The notes under the pieces were generated by a model, which had not been told where the DNA came from, made no database searches, and saw only the letters and a program-made list of their open reading frames with translations. This document shows, piece by piece, positions 14,979 through 22,487 of a stretch of DNA of 64,000 nt. The translations under genes were made by a program, and so were the position numbers. The stretch spans positions 1-64,000 of the forward strand of contig NZ_CAKPYE010000011.1 in the NCBI RefSeq assembly GCF_934202705.1, written 5' to 3'. Numbering within the stretch: position 1 is the first letter of the stretch; the number at the start of each line of letters is the position of its first letter. The DNA comes from an uncultured Limosilactobacillus sp. (lineage in GTDB: Bacteria > Bacillota > Bacilli > Lactobacillales > Lactobacillaceae).

Positions 14979-16747
14979 AGAGAACAAATTATGCTGGGAG
15001 AACTAGTGAAAACCGAATCGGTGAAGAAGTTGTCTTAAAAGGATGGGTTGCTAAACGACGAAATCTAGGTGGCTTAATTTTTATTGATTTACGTGATCGC
15101 GAAGGTATTGTTCAACTGGTGTTTGATGAACAGCAAGACCCAGCAGCTTTTGAAGTGGCTAACGAGTGTCGAAGTGAATACATTCTCGAAGTGCGTGGCC
15201 TAGTTCGTAAACGAGCAGAGATTAACCCAAACTTGCCAACTGGGAAAATCGAAGTAGAAGTTAAAGAAGCAAACATTCTTGCTAAATCACAAACCCCTCC
15301 ATTCGAAGTTAAGGATCACGTCGATGCTAGTGAGGATTTAAGATTACAGTACCGCTATATTGACTTACGGCGTCCAGAGATGATGAAAAATCTGAAATTA
15401 CGGAGTAAAGTCGCAGCAATTATCCATAACTATTATGACAATAATGACTTTATGGATGTTGAAACGCCTGACTTAACCCGCTCGACTCCTGAAGGGGCTC
15501 GTGATTTCTTGGTTCCTTCACGGCTTTATGCTGGGCACTTCTATGCCTTGCCACAATCACCACAGTTATTTAAGCAATTACTGATGGCTGCTGGTGTTGA
15601 TCGTTACTACCAAATGGCCCGCTGTTTCCGTGACGAGGATTTACGGGGTGACCGGCAACCCGAATTTACGCAAGTTGATACTGAAATGAGCTTTGCAACC
15701 GCTGAAGATATTCAAACCATGACAGAAGGTTTAATTAAACGGGTGATGAAGGAAGCCTTAAATGTTGATGTGAAAACACCATTCCCGCGGATGGAGTGGC
15801 AAGAAGCGATGGATCGTTATGGGTCAGATAAGCCAGACACACGATTTGGCATGCTGATTACTGATCTTTCAGACATTGTCAAGGATAGTAGTTTCAAGGT
15901 CTTTTCTGGCACAGTAGCTGACGGCAAGTATGTCCGTGCCATTTGTGTACCAGGTGGAGCTGATCATTATTCCCGAAAGGACATTTCTAAGAAGGAAGAT
16001 TATATTAAGCGGTACGGTGCCAAAGGACTAGCGTGGGTTAAGGTTACTGCAGAAGGTTACAATGGCCCAATTGCCAAGTTTATTGATGACTTGGCTAAGC
16101 CAATTAATAAGCGCTTAGATGCTAAAGAAGGCGACCTAATCCTCTTTGTTGCTGATAGTTTCCACGTGGTGGCTGATTCATTAGGCTACCTACGTGAAGC
16201 AATCGCAAAAGAAATGGACATGATTAAACCAGGTCAATGGAACTACCTTTGGGTTGTGAACTGGCCAATGTTTGAATATGATGAAGGCTTTGGCAAGTGG
16301 ATCGCAGCACACCACCCATTCACGATGTTAAATGAAGAAGATCTTCACTATCTTGAGGATGGTGAAGATCCACACAAGGCGCACGCTCAAAGTTATGATA
16401 TTATCTTAAATGGTAATGAAATTGGTGGTGGCTCGATCCGGATTCACGACCCGCAAATTCAGGAAAAAGTCTTTAAAGCATTAGGTTACAGTAAGGAAGA
16501 GGCTCGTGCCCGGTTTAACTTCTTAATTAAAGGTTTGGAAAATGGAATGCCACCAGAAGGTGGATTAGCCTTTGGCTTTGATCGGTGGGTTATGTTATTA
16601 GCTGGTGCGGACAATATTCGTGATGTGATTCCATTCCCGAAGAACTCGAAGGGAATTGAACCAATGACGGCAGCACCAGGGACTGTTGATCAGGAACAAC
16701 TTGATGAATTACATGTTGGTGTCAAGGATAATTCGGAAAATAAATAA
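14975..16747 (+). CDS. aspS: Aspartate-tRNA ligase
   Basis: Class II synthetase charging tRNA-Asp. An N-terminal OB-fold anticodon-binding domain (about residues 1-105), motif 2 FRDEDLRGDRQPEFTQVD, the bacterial-type GAD insertion (about 280-415) and motif 3 GLAFGFDRWVMLLAG are present. 590 aa is typical of bacterial AspRS. It overlaps hisS and shares its T-box. Confidence 0.96.
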   Translation: MKRTNYAGRTSENRIGEEVVLKGWVAKRRNLGGLIFIDLRDREGIVQLVFDEQQDPAAFEVANECRSEYILEVRGLVRKRAEINPNLPTGKIEVEVKEANILAKSQTPPFEVKDHVDASEDLRLQYRYIDLRRPEMMKNLKLRSKVAAIIHNYYDNNDFMDVETPDLTRSTPEGARDFLVPSRLYAGHFYALPQSPQLFKQLLMAAGVDRYYQMARCFRDEDLRGDRQPEFTQVDTEMSFATAEDIQTMTEGLIKRVMKEALNVDVKTPFPRMEWQEAMDRYGSDKPDTRFGMLITDLSDIVKDSSFKVFSGTVADGKYVRAICVPGGADHYSRKDISKKEDYIKRYGAKGLAWVKVTAEGYNGPIAKFIDDLAKPINKRLDAKEGDLILFVADSFHVVADSLGYLREAIAKEMDMIKPGQWNYLWVVNWPMFEYDEGFGKWIAAHHPFTMLNEEDLHYLEDGEDPHKAHAQSYDIILNGNEIGGGSIRIHDPQIQEKVFKALGYSKEEARARFNFLIKGLENGMPPEGGLAFGFDRWVMLLAGADNIRDVIPFPKNSKGIEPMTAAPGTVDQEQLDELHVGVKDNSENK

Positions 16748-16764
16748 AAAAACTGACTTTTATG

Positions 16765-16793
16765 TTGACGTTGAAAGTTCGGTTGTCTATAAT
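16765..16793 (+). promoter_or_regulatory. Strong rpsU promoter
   Basis: -35 TTGACG (16765-16770), 17-base spacer, perfect -10 TATAAT (16788-16793). Start of transcription near 16800. Confidence 0.8.
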
Positions 16794-16798
16794 TAAAT

Positions 16799-16842
16799 TC
16801 GTAGTGTAAAGACAAGTTTTAATTAGTCGAAACACAGTACGA
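16799..16842 (+). promoter_or_regulatory. Hairpin at the 5' end of the rpsU transcript
   Basis: TCGTA-GTGT (16799-16807) pairs with ACAC-AG-TACGA (16832-16842), with a two-base bulge and a 24-base loop. It begins at the predicted transcript start and ends about 15 bases before the ribosome site, so it may stabilise the mRNA or bind S21. Confidence 0.4.
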
Positions 16843-16871
16843 TTTTAAGCTCGGAGGGAGGGGAATTTAAA

Positions 16872-17057
16872 ATGTCAAAGACAGTCGTTCGTAAGAATGA
16901 ATCTTTAGATGATGCTCTTCGGCGCTTTAAGCGTACGGTTTCACGAAACGGAACTCTTCAAGAATACCGTAAGCGTGAGTTTTATGAAAAGCCTAGCGTA
17001 AAACGTAAGTTGAAATCTGAAGCGGCACGTAAGCGTAAAAACAAGCGTCGTCACTAA
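16872..17057 (+). CDS. rpsU: 30S ribosomal protein S21
   Basis: Small basic protein of the 30S subunit that helps mRNA base-pair with 16S rRNA at initiation. The full 61-residue family pattern is visible (NESLDDALRRFKRTVSRNGT, then the Lys/Arg-rich tail AARKRKNKRRH). GGAGGGAGG precedes the ATG. It has its own promoter and a following terminator. Confidence 0.97.
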   Translation: MSKTVVRKNESLDDALRRFKRTVSRNGTLQEYRKREFYEKPSVKRKLKSEAARKRKNKRRH

Positions 17058-17064
17058 AAATTTG

Positions 17065-17096
17065 AAGCTCCCGGTCAATTGACCAGGGAGCTTTTT
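17065..17096 (+). terminator. Terminator after rpsU
   Basis: AAGCTCCC pairs with GGGAGCTT, with a self-complementary GGTCAATTGACC in between, then a T-run. Some read-through into yqeY is likely because that gene starts 19 bases later. Confidence 0.85.
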
Positions 17097-17114
17097 GTTA
17101 AAGGAGATTATACA

Positions 17115-17564
17115 ATGAGTTTACTTGATAATTTAAAAAAAGATATGATTACCGCGATGAAGGCGAAGGATAAAGATACCTTAAGCGTGGTACGGATGTT
17201 GAAGGCGTCTGTGCAAAATGAACAAATTAACCTTGGCCATGAACTAACACCTGATGAAGAAAACGCTTTAATGGCGAAAGAATATAAGCAGCGGAAAGAC
17301 TCAATGGCTGAATTTGAAAAGGGTGGTCGTCAAGACTTGGTTGATGCGACCAAAAAAGAAATGGCAGTAGTTGCAAAGTACATTCCGAAGCAATTGAGCA
17401 CTGCTGAAGTTGAAAAGGTAGTTGAAGAAACCATTAATGAGGTTGGTGCTACCAGTATGAAAGATTTCGGCAAAGTAATGGGAGCAATCATGCCAAAGGT
17501 AAAGGGTAAAGCTGACGGTAAAGTTGTTAACGAAACTGTAAAAAAAGTTCTTCAAAGTAAATAA
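17115..17564 (+). CDS. yqeY: YqeY/GatB-like domain protein
   Basis: A 149-aa protein of the YqeY family, related to the tail domain of the amidotransferase subunit GatB, suggesting tRNA binding; its exact role is unsettled. Helical throughout, with the family stretches LKKDMITAMKAKDKDTLSVVRML and MKDFGKVMGAIMPKVKGKADG visible. The ATG at 17115 follows AAAGGAG; the frame is open 12 codons further upstream, but through the rpsU terminator. It follows rpsU, as in many Firmicutes. Confidence 0.9.
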   Translation: MSLLDNLKKDMITAMKAKDKDTLSVVRMLKASVQNEQINLGHELTPDEENALMAKEYKQRKDSMAEFEKGGRQDLVDATKKEMAVVAKYIPKQLSTAEVEKVVEETINEVGATSMKDFGKVMGAIMPKVKGKADGKVVNETVKKVLQSK

Positions 17565-17583
17565 TGCTTAATGTTAATTAGAT

Positions 17584-17614
17584 AAAGAGGTCGGGGGATT
17601 TACCCGACCTCTTT
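17584..17614. terminator. Terminator after yqeY
   Basis: AAAGAGGTCGGG pairs with CCCGACCTCTTT, 12 bp, loop seven bases. The T-run is short (built from the stem's own T). Confidence 0.75.
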
Positions 17615-17669
17615 ACTATTTGTAGAGCAATAATGATATAATTAGAAAAAAAGTAAAGGAGCAATGTTT

Positions 17670-18647
17670 TTGGCAGCGGATGCAAAAAAGATTACGATGA
17701 GTTTTGAGATTGAGAATCCCCAAGTTGAAGTGGGATTATTAGGAACTCAGGATAAGTATGTTGCCCTCTTTGAAGAAGGGATGAACGTGACAGTTAATCC
17801 GTTCGGCAATGAATTAAAAGTCACTGGTGAACAAGAGGATGTTCATCTCACAATTCAGGTTCTTCAAGCCTTGGTGGATTTACTTACCCAGGGAATAATG
17901 ATCAGCAGTACTGATATTGTTAGTGCGATGAAGATGGCTCATCGGGGAACCTTAAAATACTTTGGCGATCTGTATAACGAAAAAATTATTAATGATCGAA
18001 AGGGGCGGCCAATCCGAGTAAAAAACTTTGGTCAGCGCCAATATGTTCATTCCATGAAGGATAATGACATTACTTTTGGAATTGGTCCTGCTGGGACTGG
18101 AAAAACGTATTTGGCTGTAGCGATGGCGATTGCTGCCCTTAAACGGGGTGAAGTCGAGCGACTCGTCTTAACACGACCAGCAGTAGAAGCAGGAGAGAGC
18201 CTTGGCTTTTTACCTGGCGATTTAAAAGAAAAAGTGGATCCATATTTACGTCCGATTTATGATGCTTTGAACAGTATCTTTGGTGCTGACCATACAGAGC
18301 GTTTAATGGAACGTGATGTAATTGAAATTGCGCCACTAGCTTATATGCGTGGACGAACATTGGATAATGCATTCGTGATTCTGGACGAGGCACAAAATAC
18401 CACTAATGCGCAAATGAAAATGTTTTTAACACGGCTGGGCTTTGGGTCAAAGATGGTCGTAAATGGAGATGTTTCACAAATTGATTTACCCCATGGTTCG
18501 CGCAGTGGCCTAATTAGTGCACAGAAAATTCTATCCGGGGTCCCTTCCATTGATTTTGTTCATTTTAGTGCTGAAGATGTCGTTCGACATCCAGTAGTGG
18601 CAAAAATTATTACTGCTTATGAAGAGCACGCTGACCAGGAGAAATAA
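17670..18647 (+). CDS. phoH: PhoH-family ATPase
   Basis: A cytoplasmic PhoH-like P-loop ATPase; the family is linked to RNA metabolism, and its neighbour ybeY to rRNA processing. An N-terminal KH-like part (about 1-110) is followed by Walker A GPAGTGKTY and Walker B VILDEAQNTT. Frames open at ATG 17664, but that ATG is only two bases from AGGAG; the TTG at 17670 has normal spacing and gives 325 aa. ybeY starts two bases after the stop. Confidence 0.93.
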   Translation: MAADAKKITMSFEIENPQVEVGLLGTQDKYVALFEEGMNVTVNPFGNELKVTGEQEDVHLTIQVLQALVDLLTQGIMISSTDIVSAMKMAHRGTLKYFGDLYNEKIINDRKGRPIRVKNFGQRQYVHSMKDNDITFGIGPAGTGKTYLAVAMAIAALKRGEVERLVLTRPAVEAGESLGFLPGDLKEKVDPYLRPIYDALNSIFGADHTERLMERDVIEIAPLAYMRGRTLDNAFVILDEAQNTTNAQMKMFLTRLGFGSKMVVNGDVSQIDLPHGSRSGLISAQKILSGVPSIDFVHFSAEDVVRHPVVAKIITAYEEHADQEK

Positions 18648-18649
18648 AC

Positions 18650-19123
18650 ATGGAATTAGAAATATATGACCATACAGAAGGACAATTAACGGATCATCAA
18701 TACCAACTTGCAAAAGATTTACTAAATTTTGCGGCGAAAAAGTTACAGTTAACTGACCGTGATGAGATATCATTAACCTTTGTGCGGAATCCGGAGATTA
18801 AAGAAATTAATGCAAAGTATCGGGGAGTTGATCGCGCTACCGATGTGATTTCTTTTGCAATTAATGATGGTGATGAGGACATTGTGATTGACGAGACAGT
18901 CGCAGCAGAGTTGCCTCATGATTTAGGCGATCTTTTTATTTCGGTTGATAAAGTCAGAGAGCAAGCACTATTTCTAGGACATTCGACAGATCGAGAATTG
19001 GGATTTTTAGTAGTGCATGGATTTTTACATCTGAATGGTTACGATCATGAGCAACCGGAAGACGAAAAGAAAATGTTTAGCTTACAGGAGAAGATTTTAG
19101 ATGAATATGGACTCACCAGATAA
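18650..19123 (+). CDS. ybeY: Endoribonuclease YbeY
   Basis: Metal-dependent single-strand endoribonuclease for 16S rRNA 3'-end maturation and ribosome quality control. The zinc triad HGFLHLNGYDH (HxxxHxxxxxH) is intact near residue 120. 157 aa, usual. It overlaps dgkA by 23 bases and follows phoH immediately, the standard phoH-ybeY-dgkA-era order. Confidence 0.95.
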   Translation: MELEIYDHTEGQLTDHQYQLAKDLLNFAAKKLQLTDRDEISLTFVRNPEIKEINAKYRGVDRATDVISFAINDGDEDIVIDETVAAELPHDLGDLFISVDKVREQALFLGHSTDRELGFLVVHGFLHLNGYDHEQPEDEKKMFSLQEKILDEYGLTR

Positions 19124-19502
19124 GCAAACAAGTAAAAATCATCGATTGTGTCAGGCAATGCGTCATTCAATTCACGGAATCTGGATGGTGATTTCACAGG
19201 AACGTAATATGCGATATCATATTGCAGCTAGTGTGATTGTGATCGTTGCTGGTTTATGTTTTAAATTACTGCCGTGGGAATGGCTTTGGTTATTTTTAGC
19301 CATTTTTACGGTTTTTTCTGCAGAATTTATGAATACGGTGGCAGAAACGTTTTGCGATTTAATGGTTGGCCATCAGTTTAATGTCAATGTTAAAAAAATT
19401 AAGGATGTATCAGCAGGGGCGGTTTTAATTGCTGCACTGTTTGCGGTAATCGTTGGATTAATTATTTTTGGACCGCGATTGATCGAATTGTTAGGGAGGT
19501 AG
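19101..19502 (+). CDS. dgkA: Undecaprenol/diacylglycerol kinase
   Basis: Small integral membrane kinase, in Gram-positives acting mainly on undecaprenol to recycle the cell-wall lipid carrier. Three membrane segments and the family's ERNMRYHIAA and EFMNTVAETFCDL motifs (the catalytic Glu lies in the second) are visible. 133 aa. It overlaps ybeY, its ribosome site lying inside that gene, and is followed by era after two bases. Confidence 0.92.
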   Translation: MNMDSPDKQTSKNHRLCQAMRHSIHGIWMVISQERNMRYHIAASVIVIVAGLCFKLLPWEWLWLFLAIFTVFSAEFMNTVAETFCDLMVGHQFNVNVKKIKDVSAGAVLIAALFAVIVGLIIFGPRLIELLGR

Positions 19503-19504
19503 CA

Positions 19505-20410
19505 ATGGATAAACAAGAGTTTCATTCAGGGTTTGTTGCGTTGATTGGCCGGCCAAATGTTGGTAAATCGACTTTGTTAAATTATATTGTTGGTCAAAAA
19601 GTGGCAATCATGAGTAATGTTGCACAAACGACGCGTAATAAGATTCAAGGTATTTATACCACGGATGATGCCCAGATTGTGTTTATTGATACGCCAGGCG
19701 TTCATAAGCCACGAACTAAGCTCGGTGATTTTATGGAGCGTTCTACGATGTCAGCACTGGCTGAAGTTGATGCCGTTTTGTATGTTGTTGCGGCAGATGA
19801 AAAACGCGGGCCCGGTGATGACTTCATTATTAACCACTTAAAAGATATTCAGCGACCAATTTATTTAGTCGTTAATAAGATTGATACCGTTCATCCAAAT
19901 GAGTTACCAGAGGTTGTTGATCAATATAAGGATTCGTTACCATTTAAAGAGATAGTGCCAGTATCTGCTTTGCAGGGGAACAATGTGAATACTTTGATGA
20001 ACGAATTGGTGCAAGATTTACCGGAAGGTCCGCAATATTATCCAAGCGATCAAATTTCAGACCATCCAGAACGATTTGTGATTGCAGAGATGATTCGTGA
20101 AAAGGTCTTTCAACTAACTCGTGAGGAAGTTCCGCATTCAGTAGCTATTGATGTTACTTCAATTAAGCGAGATGATCGTGAAACGGTTCATATTAGTGCC
20201 AATATTATTGTGGAACGACCCGGCCAAAAGGGAATTATTATTGGCAAAAAGGGTCAAATGTTAAAGAAAATTGGTCAAATGGCACGTCAAGATATTGAAC
20301 ATCTGCTAGGTGATCATGTTTATCTACAGTTATGGGTTAAAGTAGTTCCAGGTTGGCGTGATAAATCAGCGATGCTGAAGGATTATGGTTACCGTAAGAC
20401 TGATTATTAG
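19505..20410 (+). CDS. era: GTPase Era
   Basis: Ribosome-assembly GTPase that binds the 3' end of 16S rRNA. G1 GRPNVGKST, G3 DTPGVH and G4 NKID are in the first 130 residues; the C-terminal KH domain has GQKGIIIGKKGQMLKKIG. 301 aa. GGGAGG precedes its ATG. The shared operon with ybeY fits their common role in 16S maturation. Confidence 0.97.
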   Translation: MDKQEFHSGFVALIGRPNVGKSTLLNYIVGQKVAIMSNVAQTTRNKIQGIYTTDDAQIVFIDTPGVHKPRTKLGDFMERSTMSALAEVDAVLYVVAADEKRGPGDDFIINHLKDIQRPIYLVVNKIDTVHPNELPEVVDQYKDSLPFKEIVPVSALQGNNVNTLMNELVQDLPEGPQYYPSDQISDHPERFVIAEMIREKVFQLTREEVPHSVAIDVTSIKRDDRETVHISANIIVERPGQKGIIIGKKGQMLKKIGQMARQDIEHLLGDHVYLQLWVKVVPGWRDKSAMLKDYGYRKTDY

Positions 20411-20427
20411 GAGAAGAGGTGAGCTGA

Positions 20428-21207
20428 TTGGCGCACATTAATGAGCCTTTTAATGGAATAATCATGAATCGTCGTGATTATCGAGAACGTGATCAGCTTG
20501 TCAAGATTCTGACTAATAAGCAAGGACCTTCAATGTTCTTAGTGCGTGGCGCACGACGCAAGAATTTTAAAATGGCTAGTGATATTCTCCCATTTACTTA
20601 TGGTCGTTATGTTGGAATGCTTTCGCCAGATCAGTTAAACTACATTGTTGCTGCTCAGGAAACGCATCAGTTGTATCAGATTGGTGATGACCTTTTGGCG
20701 AATGCCTATGCAACGTTTATTTTAGAGCTGGCTGATCGTGCTTTTGATGATGGCCACGATATTGGGGCTTGGTATGACCAGATTTTAGCAGCGCTGAAAT
20801 TAATTAATGATCATCAGGATCCGCAAGTAGTTGCCAATGTTCTCGAAGTTCAGCTCTTAGGACGATTTGGTGTGATGCCCGAATGGCGACATTGTGTCGT
20901 ATGTGGGAAGACACAAAAATTAATGGACTATTCAGAGGCGGATGGCGGATTACTGTGTGTGAATCATTGGGATCATGATCCGCACCGCTTACATTTGGAC
21001 TCCAAGACTATTAATTATCTGCGGTTTTTTGCTACACTTAACTTGCAAAAAGTCGACCAAATTCAAGTTGATAAATTAGTCAAACGTAACTTACGTTGGG
21101 CCTTAGATAAAATTTATGGTGACCAGGTTGGATTACGGTTGAAGAGCAAGCGGTTTATTGATCAAATGGGTGAGTGGACGACTGAATTAAAGAATTGTCG
21201 ACAGTAA
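20428..21207 (+). CDS. recO: DNA repair protein RecO
   Basis: Recombination mediator that helps load RecA on SSB-coated DNA. An N-terminal OB fold (FNGIIMNRRDYRERDQLVKI...) and an all-helical C-terminal half with a zinc-like Cys pair (CVVCGKTQ) are seen. 259 aa. The start is TTG at 20428, seven bases after GAGGTGA. It follows era, the usual order. Confidence 0.93.
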   Translation: MAHINEPFNGIIMNRRDYRERDQLVKILTNKQGPSMFLVRGARRKNFKMASDILPFTYGRYVGMLSPDQLNYIVAAQETHQLYQIGDDLLANAYATFILELADRAFDDGHDIGAWYDQILAALKLINDHQDPQVVANVLEVQLLGRFGVMPEWRHCVVCGKTQKLMDYSEADGGLLCVNHWDHDPHRLHLDSKTINYLRFFATLNLQKVDQIQVDKLVKRNLRWALDKIYGDQVGLRLKSKRFIDQMGEWTTELKNCRQ

Positions 21208-21222
21208 AATCTGTAATTTAAA

Positions 21223-21250
21223 TTGACTTTTAGGATTAGGGTTGTATTAT
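21223..21250 (+). promoter_or_regulatory. Promoter of glyQS
   Basis: -35 TTGACT (21223-21228), 16-base spacer, -10 TATTAT (21245-21250), upstream of the glycine T-box. Confidence 0.65.
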
Positions 21251-21279
21251 TAACAAGTGTAAATTAAATGAATTTTAAC

Positions 21280-21473
21280 GATGACGAAGAGACTGATTGG
21301 TTAAGTTTTGACAGCGAGCGGAGGGAAGTGTGAGCTTCGTAAACGCGCCTTTTCAGTGGCACTTTATCAGTGAATTTAAATTAAGCTGTTTCGTAGGCAC
21401 TACGGAAAAGCAGGGTGGAACCGCGATTTAATTCGTCCCTGTGATGGTTAAAGCCATTGCAGGGATTTTTTTA
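21280..21473 (+). ncRNA. Glycine T-box riboswitch controlling glyQS
   Basis: Leader with a stem I region (GACAGCGAGCGGAGGG...), specifier GGC (Gly) at 21358-21360 in GTGGCACTTT, conserved T-box AGCAGGGTGGAACCGCG near 21409-21425, and a terminator TCCCTGTGATGG/GCCATTGCAGGGA followed by seven T (21436-21473). Binding of uncharged tRNA-Gly should favour read-through. Confidence 0.93.
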
Positions 21474-21490
21474 TTGAAAGGGGTAGAAGA

Positions 21491-22486
21491 ATGTCACAAA
21501 AATTAACCGTGCAAAAAATTATTTTTACACTAGAACAATATTGGGCAGATCAAGGTTGTATGTTGATGCAGGCGTATGACAATGAAAAAGGTGCAGGGAC
21601 GATGAGTCCTTATACCTTTCTTCGGGCAATCGGGCCAGAACCATGGAATGTTGCTTACGTTGAGCCGTCACGTCGACCAGCAGATGGTCGCTATGGTGAA
21701 AATCCAAACCGACTGTACCAACATCACCAGTTTCAAGTTTTGATGAAGCCTTCACCGGATAATATTCAAGAACTTTACCTGGGGAGTTTACGTAAGCTTG
21801 GCATCGAACCGTTAGAGCATGATATTCGGTTTGTTGAAGATAACTGGGAAAATCCTTCAATGGGTTGTGCAGGTGTTGGTTGGGAAGTCTGGCTTGACGG
21901 AATGGAAGTTACCCAATTTACCTACTTCCAAGTAGTTGGTGAGTTAGCGATGAATCCTGTGGCATCCGAAGTTACCTATGGATTAGAGCGATTAGCAGAA
22001 TACATTCAAAATGTTGACTCGGTTTATGATTTGGAATGGGCAGATGGGGTGCTCTATGGTGATATTTTTAAAGAACCAGAATACGAACATTCCAAGTATG
22101 CCTTCGAAGAAAGCAACCAAGAAATGTTGCTAAACGCATTTAATAATTATGAAAGTGAAGCCAAACGGTTAATCAAATTAGGACTTGTTCACCCGGCATA
22201 TGATTACGTTTTAAAGTGTAGTCATACTTTTAACCTTCTAGATGCGCGCGGTGCAGTTTCAGTTACTGAACGAGCGGGTTATCTTCATCGAATTCGAATT
22301 ATGGCAAAATCAATTGCTAAAGCATTTGTTGAGGAACGGCGAAAGCGTGGTTTCCCACTAATTCATGATGAAAAACAGCGACAAGCAATCGTTGCTGAAT
22401 ACACTAAGAAAGCTGAAAAGGCTAAGGAGCGAGCAGCTAAAAAGGCTGCTAAGCAAGCCAAGAAATCAGCAAAGGGGGATAAGTAA
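21491..22486 (+). CDS. glyQ: Glycine-tRNA ligase alpha subunit
   Basis: Catalytic alpha chain of the heterotetrameric class II glycyl-tRNA synthetase. The core is highly conserved (LEQYWADQGCMLMQ, MSPYTFLRAIGPEPW, NRLYQHHQFQVLMKPSP, CAGVGWEVWLDGMEVTQFTY, cut here into parts). At 331 aa it is longer than the usual ~300: the last 30 residues form a Lys/Ala-rich tail. glyS starts two bases after the stop. Confidence 0.96.
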   Translation: MSQKLTVQKIIFTLEQYWADQGCMLMQAYDNEKGAGTMSPYTFLRAIGPEPWNVAYVEPSRRPADGRYGENPNRLYQHHQFQVLMKPSPDNIQELYLGSLRKLGIEPLEHDIRFVEDNWENPSMGCAGVGWEVWLDGMEVTQFTYFQVVGELAMNPVASEVTYGLERLAEYIQNVDSVYDLEWADGVLYGDIFKEPEYEHSKYAFEESNQEMLLNAFNNYESEAKRLIKLGLVHPAYDYVLKCSHTFNLLDARGAVSVTERAGYLHRIRIMAKSIAKAFVEERRKRGFPLIHDEKQRQAIVAEYTKKAEKAKERAAKKAAKQAKKSAKGDK

Positions 22487-22487
22487 A

